Position numbers and translations under genes: made by a program
DNA from: Atlantibacter sp. RC6
Lineage (GTDB): Bacteria > Pseudomonadota > Gammaproteobacteria > Enterobacterales > Enterobacteriaceae
Length of the DNA stretch: 64,000 nt
Assembly (NCBI RefSeq): GCF_014193285.1
Contig: NZ_JACHZE010000004.1
Coordinates: 248,001-312,000, forward strand
Reading direction: 5' to 3'
The notes under the pieces: generated by a model
The model's input: the letters and a program-made list of their open reading frames with translations, nothing else
What the model was told of the DNA's origin: nothing
The model's database searches: none
In this document: one piece after another, positions 1 to 7,721 of the stretch
How the letters are laid out: each line of letters starts with the position of its first letter
How positions within the stretch are numbered: the first letter of the stretch is position 1

Positions 1-60
1 AGAGGACATTTTTCTGCGCCGCTTGCTGCGGTGCAGGCCCCCTATTATCTCAGGAACTGA
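1..60 (+). CDS. 3' end of an unidentified upstream gene (partial)
   Basis: One frame is open from the window edge to a TGA at 58-60, only 2 bp before the next start codon. Such tight spacing is typical of a preceding operon member. The visible tail ends in the residues PYYLRN and is too short to recognise. In E. coli the fdrA/ylbE genes have a DUF2877 partner (ylbF/allH), and such a gene could end here, but that is inference. A second frame is also open through the start of the next gene, so the assignment is tentative. Confidence 0.35.
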   Translation, partial: RGHFSAPLAAVQAPYYLRN

Positions 61-62
61 TA

Positions 63-1613
63 ATGAAACTGCATTGCAAGAGTTACCCTAACCTGTACAA
101 AGACTCGGTTTCTTTGATGCAGGTCTCCGCCAGACTCAACGCCTTTGAAGGCGTCAGCCAGGCATCGGTGGCGATGGCGACCGACGCCAACATTGAGCGG
201 ATGCGCGACGCCGGGATGAACGTTGAGATGGACGCGCGCCCGAACGACTTGCTGATCGCCCTGATGGCAGACGACGAAACCGGCGCAGCGGCGCTGGAGA
301 TGGCCGATGCGCTGTTGCGCCCGGATAACAGCCGCGACGGCCAGCAGAGCCTTGAACAGCGCGAGCCCACCAGCATCAGCATGGGTGTGGAAGATCAGCC
401 GGACGCCACGCTGGCGCTGATTTCCGTACCGGGCCGCTATGCAGGCGGCGAAGCGATGAAAGCCTTGCAAAACGGCCTGAACGTGATGCTGTTCAGCGAC
501 AACGTGCCGGAAGACGAAGAGCGCGCCATTAAAGAATACGCTGCCGAACAGGGCCTGCTGGTGATGGGGCCGGACTGCGGCACCGCTATTGTTAACCACC
601 TACCTCTCGGCTTCGCCAACGTGATCCGCCCCGGCGCTATCGGCCTGGTGGCCGCCTCAGGCACCGGGCTTCAGGAAGTGAGCTGCGCCATTCACCATCT
701 CGGCGAAGGCGTCTCCCAGGCGCTGGGCACCGGCGGGCGCGATCTGCATGAGGAGATCGGCGGCCTGAGCATGATCCAGGCGATCCGCCTGTTAGCCGAC
801 GATCCCGACACCCGGCTGATCACGCTGATCTCTAAGCCCCCCGCACCTGCGGTTGCCGGGACGGTGCTGCGTCTCGCCGCAGGCTGCGGTAAGCCGGTGG
901 TGGTGCATTTCCTCGGCGCGGACAGCCAGCAGATCACCCCCTATGGCGTAACGGCAGCCAATAGCCTGCAACACGCCGCCGAGGTTTCCGTGGCGGTACT
1001 GCGCGGCCAGACGCCGCCCGCGCCGCAAGATCTCCCCGCCGAACTGAGCGATAAATTGCGCGCCGAGGCCGGGAAAATGGCCGACGGGCAGCGCGATATT
1101 CGCGGCGTGTTTGCGGGCGGCACCTTCTGTTACGAAGCCCAACTGGCGCTGATTGCCAGCGGTTTGACCTGTGAATCCAACTCGCCGGTGCGTGGCGCAA
1201 CGCCGCTACACGATAGCCATCGCGGCCAGGGCCACAGTTTTGTCGACATGGGCGACGATGAATTCACCCAGGGCCGCCCGCACCCGATGATCGACCCGAC
1301 CCTGCGCGATGAGCGCTTAAAACGCGAGGCCGCCAGCCCGGAAACTGCCGTGCTGCTGTTTGACGTGGTGCTCGGCTACGGTGCCAGCGCCGATCCCTGT
1401 GCCGGGCTGCTGCCACTGCTACGCGAGGCGCAGCAGAACGCCCAACAGCAGGGCCGCCATCTGCTGATTATCGCGCACGTTTGCGGCACCGAACGCGACC
1501 CGCAGTCGCGCCAGCAGCAGATCGCCGCCCTGACCGACGCAGGCGTGCTGGTCGCAGACAGCAATGTACAGGCCGCACAGATGGCGGCGTTTGTCGCTCA
1601 ATTACGGAAATAG
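63..1613 (+). CDS. FdrA-like protein (AllF/YahF family), putative carbamoyltransferase subunit
   Basis: This 516-residue protein belongs to the FdrA/YahF family, which has a succinyl-CoA-synthetase-alpha-like fold. Around residues 190-240 it carries a glycine-rich segment (GLVAASGTGLQE, then GTGGRDLHEEIGG) like the nucleotide/CoA-binding part of that fold. E. coli FdrA has been assigned to the oxamate carbamoyltransferase complex (AllFGH) that feeds carbamoyl phosphate to a carbamate kinase. The same role here is inferred from the DUF1116 gene 3 bp downstream and the carbamate kinase after that. The start has an AGGA site 7 bp upstream. The exact substrate cannot be read from the sequence. 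Confidence 0.85.
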   Translation: MKLHCKSYPNLYKDSVSLMQVSARLNAFEGVSQASVAMATDANIERMRDAGMNVEMDARPNDLLIALMADDETGAAALEMADALLRPDNSRDGQQSLEQREPTSISMGVEDQPDATLALISVPGRYAGGEAMKALQNGLNVMLFSDNVPEDEERAIKEYAAEQGLLVMGPDCGTAIVNHLPLGFANVIRPGAIGLVAASGTGLQEVSCAIHHLGEGVSQALGTGGRDLHEEIGGLSMIQAIRLLADDPDTRLITLISKPPAPAVAGTVLRLAAGCGKPVVVHFLGADSQQITPYGVTAANSLQHAAEVSVAVLRGQTPPAPQDLPAELSDKLRAEAGKMADGQRDIRGVFAGGTFCYEAQLALIASGLTCESNSPVRGATPLHDSHRGQGHSFVDMGDDEFTQGRPHPMIDPTLRDERLKREAASPETAVLLFDVVLGYGASADPCAGLLPLLREAQQNAQQQGRHLLIIAHVCGTERDPQSRQQQIAALTDAGVLVADSNVQAAQMAAFVAQLRK

Positions 1614-1616
1614 ATT

Positions 1617-3020
1617 ATGACTACGCTTTTTCAAAAACCGCTCAACGTGATCAGCATGGGGCTGAGCAGTTTTGCCGATAATTTACGCGAAGCGGGCGGC
1701 GACGTGTTGCACCTGAACTGGAAACCGGTCGCCGACGGCGACGCACAGGCCAACTGGCAACTCGCCACGCTGCTTAACGATCCGCGCGTCAACGCCGCTA
1801 ACGAACAGGCCATTGCCCGCTATCTGGAAGCGCAGCCGGAACTGGTGGGTATCAGCACCGCCGGCGCGGCGATCCCGGCGCTCAACGGGCAGAAACGCAT
1901 CCTCCACGCCGGCCCGCCAATCGCCTGGCAGGCAATGTGCGGCCCGGTGCAGGGCGCCATCGCCGGTGCGATTGTTTATGAAGGCTGGGCCAGCGATGTC
2001 GACCAGGCGATGGCGATGGCGGCGCGCGGCGATATCGCCCTGGAGCCGTGCCATCACTACGGTGCAGTCGGCCCGATGGCGGGGATTATCAGCCCGTCGA
2101 TGCCGGTATGGGTGGTGGAAAACCGCACCCACGGCAACCGCACCTTCTGTAACTTCAACGAAGGGCTGGGCAAAGTTTTACGCTTCGGCGCTAACGGCGA
2201 GGAAGTACTCACCCGCCTGCGCTGGATGGGCGATGTGTTAGCCCCGGCGCTCGCCAAAGCGCTGGAAAGCACCGGCAGCATTGAGCTGAAGCCGATGATC
2301 GCCCAGGCGCTGCATATGGGCGACGAGTGCCATAACCGCAACGCCGCCGCCAGCGGACTGTTCTTCAAACGCGTGGCCCCGGCGCTGGCGCGGATTGAGA
2401 ACGGCCCGGAGGCGCTGGCGTTTATTGCCGCTAATGACCACTTCTTCCTGAACCTGTCGATGGCGGCCTGTAAAGCCATGCTTGATGCCGCCCGCGATGT
2501 ACCGTTCAGTTCGATGGTGACGGTGATGGCGCGCAACGGCGTTAATTTCGGCATTCAACTTTCCGGCACCGGCAACCGCTGGTTCCAGGCCCCGGCCAAC
2601 CCGGTCGATGGCCTGTTTTTCCCGGGCTTTAGCGTGGAAGACGCGGCGGCGGATCTCGGTGATTCGGCCATCACGGAAACCGCAGGCATTGGCGGCTTCG
2701 CCATGGCGGCCTCCCCGGCGATTGTTAAATTCGTCGGCGGCACGCCGGTGGACGCCACCCGTCACAGCATGACCATGCAGGAAATCACCCTGACGCAAAA
2801 CCCGGCCTTTACCCTGCCCGCGCTGAACTTCGCCGGCTCCGGTAGCGGCATCGACGCGCGTCGGGTGATCGACCGCAATATCCTGCCCGTCATTAATACC
2901 GGGATTGCCCATAAACGTGCAGGCGTGGGCCAGATCGGTGCAGGCATCACCACCGCGCCGCTGCCGTGCTTTATCGAGGCCCTCGCCGCGCTGGCGGAAA
3001 CCCTGGAGGGGAAACCATGA
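1617..3020 (+). CDS. DUF1116 protein (YlbE/YahG/AllG family)
   Basis: This 467-residue protein is a full-length DUF1116 member, the family of E. coli YlbE (AllG) and YahG. It starts 3 bp after the FdrA-like gene and its stop overlaps the carbamate kinase start (ATGA), so the three genes should be translationally coupled. In E. coli this family partners FdrA in a carbamoyltransferase complex. There is no signal peptide or membrane segment, so it is probably cytoplasmic. Recognisable stretches include GPVQGAIAGAIVYEGWA near residue 105 and a conserved HHYGAVGPMAG near residue 145. The true substrate (oxamate or another carbamoyl donor) is unknown. Confidence 0.87.
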   Translation: MTTLFQKPLNVISMGLSSFADNLREAGGDVLHLNWKPVADGDAQANWQLATLLNDPRVNAANEQAIARYLEAQPELVGISTAGAAIPALNGQKRILHAGPPIAWQAMCGPVQGAIAGAIVYEGWASDVDQAMAMAARGDIALEPCHHYGAVGPMAGIISPSMPVWVVENRTHGNRTFCNFNEGLGKVLRFGANGEEVLTRLRWMGDVLAPALAKALESTGSIELKPMIAQALHMGDECHNRNAAASGLFFKRVAPALARIENGPEALAFIAANDHFFLNLSMAACKAMLDAARDVPFSSMVTVMARNGVNFGIQLSGTGNRWFQAPANPVDGLFFPGFSVEDAAADLGDSAITETAGIGGFAMAASPAIVKFVGGTPVDATRHSMTMQEITLTQNPAFTLPALNFAGSGSGIDARRVIDRNILPVINTGIAHKRAGVGQIGAGITTAPLPCFIEALAALAETLEGKP

Positions 3021-3970
3021 GCCAGAAAAAAATCGCCGTTGTGGCGGTGGGCGGCAACGCGCTGATCCGCAGCCGCGACGCCGTCTCGCTGGACGCACAG
3101 TACCAGGCGGTCAAAGAGACCGCTCATCACGTCGTGGCGCTGATCGAAGCGGGCTGGCGCGTGGTGCTGACTCACGGCAACGGTCCCCAGGTGGGGTTCA
3201 TTCTGCGGCGCAGTGAAATCGCCCGGGACGACGTGCCGGTGGTGCCGCTGGAGTACGCGGTGGGCGACACCCAGGGCGCGATTGGCTTTATGTTCCAGAA
3301 CGCGCTGTACAACGAACTGCAACGGCGCGGCATCGGCGACACGCCGGTCAGCGCGCTGGTCACCCAGACGCTGATTGACCCCCATGATCCGGCGTTTACC
3401 GCGCCGGATAAACCCATCGGCGCGCATATGGATCGCGACGTGGCGGAAAAACTGGCCGCCAGCCAGGGCTGGACAATCGCCGAAGACGCCGGACGCGGCT
3501 GGCGGCGCGTGGTGGCCTCGCCGAAGCCGCTGCAAATCATCGAAAGCCCGGTGATCCGTCGCCTGCTGGAGGACAACGTGCTGGTTGTCGCCTGCGGCGG
3601 CGGCGGCATTCCGGTTTACCGCAACGAAGACGGCACGCTCAGCGCCGCACAGGCGGTAATCGATAAAGACCGCGCCTCCGCACTGCTGGCACAGGAATTG
3701 AATGCCGACATGCTGCTCATTCCAACCGGGGTGGAGCAGGTGGCGATCAATTTCGGCACGCCGGCGCAGCGCTGGCTCGACACGCTGACCTGCGAACAGG
3801 CGCAGGCGCTGCTGGATTCCGGTGAATTCGGCGCGGGCAGCATGGCCCCGAAAGTCGAAGCGATTGTCACCTGGCTACGCCACGCGCCGGGGAAAACCGG
3901 CATTATCACCAGCCCGGAAGCCATGGGCGATGCCGTCGCTGGCCGCAAAGGCACGCGCATTACCGATTGA
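3017..3970 (+). CDS. carbamate kinase (ArcC/YahI/AllK-like)
   Basis: Carbamate kinase transfers phosphate from carbamoyl phosphate to ADP, giving ATP plus carbamate (then ammonia and CO2). The 317-residue protein is of normal family length. It has the amino-acid-kinase start VVAVGGNALI, the THGNGPQVG loop near residue 54, ACGGGGIPV near residue 193, and the C-terminal GSMAPKVEA motif. The ATG at 3017 follows a strong GGAGGGG site and overlaps the DUF1116 stop by 4 bp. A longer in-frame extension upstream was rejected for that reason. Its position indicates that the operon ends in substrate-level phosphorylation. Confidence 0.93.
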   Translation: MSQKKIAVVAVGGNALIRSRDAVSLDAQYQAVKETAHHVVALIEAGWRVVLTHGNGPQVGFILRRSEIARDDVPVVPLEYAVGDTQGAIGFMFQNALYNELQRRGIGDTPVSALVTQTLIDPHDPAFTAPDKPIGAHMDRDVAEKLAASQGWTIAEDAGRGWRRVVASPKPLQIIESPVIRRLLEDNVLVVACGGGGIPVYRNEDGTLSAAQAVIDKDRASALLAQELNADMLLIPTGVEQVAINFGTPAQRWLDTLTCEQAQALLDSGEFGAGSMAPKVEAIVTWLRHAPGKTGIITSPEAMGDAVAGRKGTRITD

Positions 3971-4027
3971 TTTAGCGACATTTTTCCAACACCAGGGAAC
4001 TCATTTCTACACACTTAAGGAACAGTA

Positions 4028-4423
4028 ATGATGAACGGCAACATTCTTCTGGCGGTAAACGGCACGCTAATGCGGGGGTTAAAGCTCAACCCCAACATGC
4101 TGGCGGTCGGCGCCGAATTCGTCAGCGACGCTAACACCGCGCCGTGTTACCGCTGCTGGACTATCAATGACGACCATCCCGGCATGCTGCGCACGCCGGG
4201 CGAAGGCGCACGCATCGCGCTGGAGCTGTGGGCCGTGCCGCCTGCCGGGCTGGGTCAAATCCTGCAAAACGAACCTGCCGGATTGTGCATCGGCAAAGTG
4301 GCGCTGGACGACGGGCGCGAGGTGCTGGGGGTGTTAGCGGAGCCCTGGCTGGTTGAAGGTCAAAAGGAAATTACCGAACTGGGAGGCTGGCGCGCGTACA
4401 CCGGCCAGCTCCTGGACGAATAA
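4028..4423 (+). CDS. stand-alone allophanate-hydrolase C-terminal-domain-like protein
   Basis: The 131-residue product resembles the C-terminal domain of allophanate hydrolase (AtzF), which has a gamma-glutamylcyclotransferase-like fold. Visible hallmarks are the start LAVNGTLMRGL, the central CYRCWTINDDHPGM, and the end GGWRAYTG. The amidase domain that normally precedes it is absent; a leader with an AAGG site shows that this is an independent gene, not a fragment. It sits between carbamate kinase and a permease in the same direction, so it probably acts on an intermediate of this pathway. In AtzF-type enzymes the domain has been linked to decarboxylation of a carboxylated carbamate or to assembly. 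The precise role here is unknown. Confidence 0.75.
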   Translation: MMNGNILLAVNGTLMRGLKLNPNMLAVGAEFVSDANTAPCYRCWTINDDHPGMLRTPGEGARIALELWAVPPAGLGQILQNEPAGLCIGKVALDDGREVLGVLAEPWLVEGQKEITELGGWRAYTGQLLDE

Positions 4424-4440
4424 CAGATAAGGAGAGCATC

Positions 4441-6039
4441 ATGGGTTCTCAGTCTTCTGCTTTTCGCCCCAAACTCTGGGTGCCGGGCGATCTCAACGCC
4501 TTTTTCGGGTTATTCACTAACGTGCTGTTAAACGTGCTGGTCCTGAGCGGACTGGCGCTGTACGTGGCGCAAATCCCCGCGGAGACGGTGTTTGGCCGTA
4601 TTCTGCCCGCGCTGGGGATCGCGCTGCCCCTCGGCAACCTGTTTTACGCCTGGCTCGCCTGGAAACTGGCGAAGCGCGAAGGGCGCAGCGATGTCACCGC
4701 CCTGCCTTATGGCCCCAGTGTGCCGCATATGTTTATCGTGGTGTTCGTGGTGATGCTGCCGACGCTGTTGATCCACAAAGACTGGATGCTGGCCTGGAAG
4801 CTCGGGCTCATCTGGGCGATGATCGTCGGCGTGATTGTGCTGGCCGGGGTGATTGTTGGGCCAACCATTCGTAAATACACGCCGCGCGCCGCCATGTTGG
4901 GCACGCTGGCCGGCATCGCCATTGCGTTTATCGCCATGCGTCCGGCGTACCAGATGTTTGATACCGCGTGGATCGGCGTGGTCTGTTTCGCCATCATTCT
5001 GCTGAACTGGGTCGGTAACGTCCGTCTGCCGTTCGGCCTGCCGGGCGGTCTGGCGGTGGTGCTGGTGGGCTGCGTGCTGGGCTGGGGCGCGACCCTGCTG
5101 GGCTTTAGCGACCTTATGAACCCGGCGGCGGTGGGCGAAGCGGCACAGCGTTTCTCGTTGCATCTGCCGTCGATATCCGGGGATGTGTTCTCGGTGCCGA
5201 TGGAGTTGGTATGGCCATTGCTGGTCACCGCCATCCCGTTGGGTATTTTCAATTTCACCGAAATTCTCAATAACGTCGAATCCGCGGCCGTGGGCGGCGA
5301 CAGCTACAATTTGCGCGCGGTACTGGCTGCAGACGGCGTGGGGGCGATTGTCGGCGCACTGCTGGGTTCGCCGTTCCCGCCAGCGGTGTATATCGGCCAT
5401 CCGGGCTGGAAAGCCATGGGCGGGCGCATCGGTTACTCCCTCGGCACCGGTATCTGCATGGCGCTGGTGTGCTTCCTCGGCTTAACCGCCCTGCTGCTGT
5501 CGATTATTCCGCTGGTCGCTATCGTGCCGATCCTGCTGTTTATCGGGCTGGTAATTGGCGCGCAGGCGTTCCAGGTGTCGCCAAAACGCCATGCTCCGGC
5601 GATTGTGCTGGCGCTGGTGCCGAACATCGCTGAATGGGCGAAAACCCAGGTAGATGGCGCACTGTCTGCGGCGGGCGCGAATCCCGTACAGCTACCGGCA
5701 GAGATCGCCGCCAGTATGGCCAATAACGGCGTGCTGTATCATGGCATGGCGACCACCGGCGGCGGTGCAGTGCTGGCGGGTCTGATGCTGGGCGCGATCG
5801 CGGCATTTATTATCGACCGGCGTTTTAACTGGGCGGCAATCTATTCCGCAGCCGCTACCCTTCTCTCGTTCTTTGGCTTTATTCACGGGCACCAGATGGC
5901 GTTTAACGCCTCGCCGACGGTAACCTTTGGCTATGGCGTCGCCACGCTGATCTTTATCGTGATGGCCCTGCAACAAAGCAAAGCCGATGGTAAAACCGAC
6001 TGGTCGCCGATTGATAACGGCGACGAGCCGATGCATTGA
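4441..6039 (+). CDS. NCS2-like nucleobase/ureide permease
   Basis: This 532-residue inner-membrane protein has about 12 hydrophobic segments and resembles the xanthine/uracil (NCS2) permease superfamily. It has conserved stretches such as DVTALPYGPSVPHM near residue 85 and GIFNFTEILNNVESAAVGGD near residue 265. It begins 17 bp after the AtzF-C-like gene behind a GGAGAG site and is the last gene before a strong terminator. The likely job is to import the nitrogen compound that the upstream enzymes degrade. The substrate may be a purine, a pyrimidine derivative or a ureide, and cannot be told from the sequence. Confidence 0.8.
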   Translation: MGSQSSAFRPKLWVPGDLNAFFGLFTNVLLNVLVLSGLALYVAQIPAETVFGRILPALGIALPLGNLFYAWLAWKLAKREGRSDVTALPYGPSVPHMFIVVFVVMLPTLLIHKDWMLAWKLGLIWAMIVGVIVLAGVIVGPTIRKYTPRAAMLGTLAGIAIAFIAMRPAYQMFDTAWIGVVCFAIILLNWVGNVRLPFGLPGGLAVVLVGCVLGWGATLLGFSDLMNPAAVGEAAQRFSLHLPSISGDVFSVPMELVWPLLVTAIPLGIFNFTEILNNVESAAVGGDSYNLRAVLAADGVGAIVGALLGSPFPPAVYIGHPGWKAMGGRIGYSLGTGICMALVCFLGLTALLLSIIPLVAIVPILLFIGLVIGAQAFQVSPKRHAPAIVLALVPNIAEWAKTQVDGALSAAGANPVQLPAEIAASMANNGVLYHGMATTGGGAVLAGLMLGAIAAFIIDRRFNWAAIYSAAATLLSFFGFIHGHQMAFNASPTVTFGYGVATLIFIVMALQQSKADGKTDWSPIDNGDEPMH

Positions 6040-6056
6040 TTAACATGTGATAACCT

Positions 6057-6086
6057 AAAAGCCCAACCTTCGCGTTGGGCTTTTTA
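6057..6086 (+). terminator. intrinsic terminator after the permease gene
   Basis: The stem GCCCAAC/GTTGGGC (6061-6067 and 6074-6080) is followed by five T residues. It closes the operon that begins before 63. Confidence 0.9.
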
Positions 6087-6158
6087 TCATTTAACTCCGC
6101 AAAAATGCTTAAGTATAGGTAAGCTGTAGAAGGAGACTTTTTCAACGGGAGCTGTGAT

Positions 6159-7721
6159 TTGTCTTTTCGCCAGAACATTAGCAGAACGCTTGCGCTTGAT
6201 ACTTCTCTTGGCAGGACCCTGACGGTTTTTATCGCTTGTTTGCTGATCGGCACGCTCGCCGCCAATATTCTTTCGTTATACCTCTCCTGGGAACGAACCA
6301 TACAAGAGGCGGAAAGCGAGGCGATTAACCTGTCGATTTCCCAGGCCCGGCAGGCCGAAGATACCTTTTTGCAAACCGATCTGGCGCTCCAGCAGATCCG
6401 GCGCGCCGTGGGGAATGACGCGCCGGACGCGCGCTATAACTATCTGCTTTCCGACCTGAAAGACCGCCTGCCGCAACTGCATGGCCTGTTCGTGTTTGAC
6501 GCCCAGGGTAACTGGAAAAGCACCTCGTTTAACTATGCCCAGCCGGATGTGAATAACTCAGACCGCGAGTATTTCATGTATCACAAACAGAACCGGCAGA
6601 CGGGCACGCATATTGGTCACGTGATCCGCAGCCGCACTACCGGCGACTGGATCATCCCCGTTTCCATGCGCATTAACGATCCGGATGGGGCTTTTGCCGG
6701 GGTGATCCTGGCGACCATCAAGCTGGATTACTTTAAAAAGTTTTATGCTTATTTCGAAATGGGCAACAAGGACCTGCTGGCGTTGCTGCTGCTGGACGGC
6801 ACCGCGTTGTATGTCCGCCCGTTTACTGAAACGGTAATCAACCGGAACCTGTCTTACAGCCCGCTCTTTAAACGGGAACTGGTGCGTGTAGACCAGGGAA
6901 GCGCCACCTGGCTGTCGGCGCTGGATGGAATTGTGCGCGTGTACGGCTTTGCCCGTATCGAAAACTATCCGCTGGTGGTGGTCGCCGGCTTCGATCGCTC
7001 TGCGCTGCGCCGCCACTGGATAGAATCGAATCTCACCGACTGGCTCATTAACGTGCTACTGCTTGCCGGGCTGCTGGTAATGGGGCGCGTGGTGTTCAGG
7101 CAGGTACGGATCAACAGCGACGACCAGCTTGAGATGTCACACCTGCGAGACGACCTGGTGAAGATAAACCAGACGCTCCAGACCATGGCCATGGTGGATG
7201 GCCTTACCGGCCTGGCCAACCGTCGGAAATTTGATATCGCGCTGCAACAAGCGTTGGCGGATTCAGCAATGACCGGGAAACCCGTTTCGCTGATCCTGCT
7301 CGATATTGACTATTTTAAACGTTACAACGACGCCTGCGGCCACGTGGCTGGCGACGCCTGCCTGCGTATTGCCGGAAATGTACTGGAAAGGGCGGCGCTG
7401 CGTACTGATGATCTGGTGGCCCGCTACGGCGGCGAGGAGTTTGCCATTATTCTGCCAAACACGGCAGTTGAAGACGCGCTTAAAGTGGCCTGGCGGGCGG
7501 TGCGTAGGGTGAGCGATAAAAAAATACCCCATCCGGCGACCGATAATGAGGAGCCCATCGTGACCATCAGCGCAGGCTGCTATTCGGTTATCGGCAGCGG
7601 TTCAGAACAGGATGTGGCGGCGCTGATCCAGGGTGCGGACCGCGCGTTGTATCAGTCGAAGGAACAGGGGCGGAATCGGGCGACGAGTGCGTCGGGTGCT
7701 GTCAATCAGGAAACGAAATAA
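6159..7721 (+). CDS. membrane-bound diguanylate cyclase (Cache-type sensor + GGDEF)
   Basis: The 520-residue protein makes cyclic di-GMP from two GTP. A membrane segment lies near residues 20-45. It is followed by a periplasmic Cache-like sensor (about 50-290), a second membrane segment (about 290-315) and a GGDEF domain (about 345-510). The active-site motif is GGEEF at 424-428. Five residues before it is an intact I-site (RTDD, 415-418), which predicts product inhibition. The start is TTG with GGGAGC 6 bp upstream; an in-frame TAA at 6120 excludes a much longer start and no ATG fits. It stands alone after the terminator, and its 3' end overlaps the convergent reading frame by 20 bp. The sensed ligand is unknown. 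Confidence 0.88.
   Translation: MSFRQNISRTLALDTSLGRTLTVFIACLLIGTLAANILSLYLSWERTIQEAESEAINLSISQARQAEDTFLQTDLALQQIRRAVGNDAPDARYNYLLSDLKDRLPQLHGLFVFDAQGNWKSTSFNYAQPDVNNSDREYFMYHKQNRQTGTHIGHVIRSRTTGDWIIPVSMRINDPDGAFAGVILATIKLDYFKKFYAYFEMGNKDLLALLLLDGTALYVRPFTETVINRNLSYSPLFKRELVRVDQGSATWLSALDGIVRVYGFARIENYPLVVVAGFDRSALRRHWIESNLTDWLINVLLLAGLLVMGRVVFRQVRINSDDQLEMSHLRDDLVKINQTLQTMAMVDGLTGLANRRKFDIALQQALADSAMTGKPVSLILLDIDYFKRYNDACGHVAGDACLRIAGNVLERAALRTDDLVARYGGEEFAIILPNTAVEDALKVAWRAVRRVSDKKIPHPATDNEEPIVTISAGCYSVIGSGSEQDVAALIQGADRALYQSKEQGRNRATSASGAVNQETK

Noticed and set aside
2238-3098. Long antisense frame (286 codons) under the DUF1116 gene, and similar ones under FdrA, glyS, bisC and yhjX
   Set aside because: They are mirror frames of GC-rich real genes, rich in Arg and His, with no domain and no proper ribosome site.
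4028-4423. A truncated remnant of a full allophanate hydrolase
   Set aside because: There is no amidase sequence before it, it has its own ribosome site, and it is intact from start to end inside an ordered operon.
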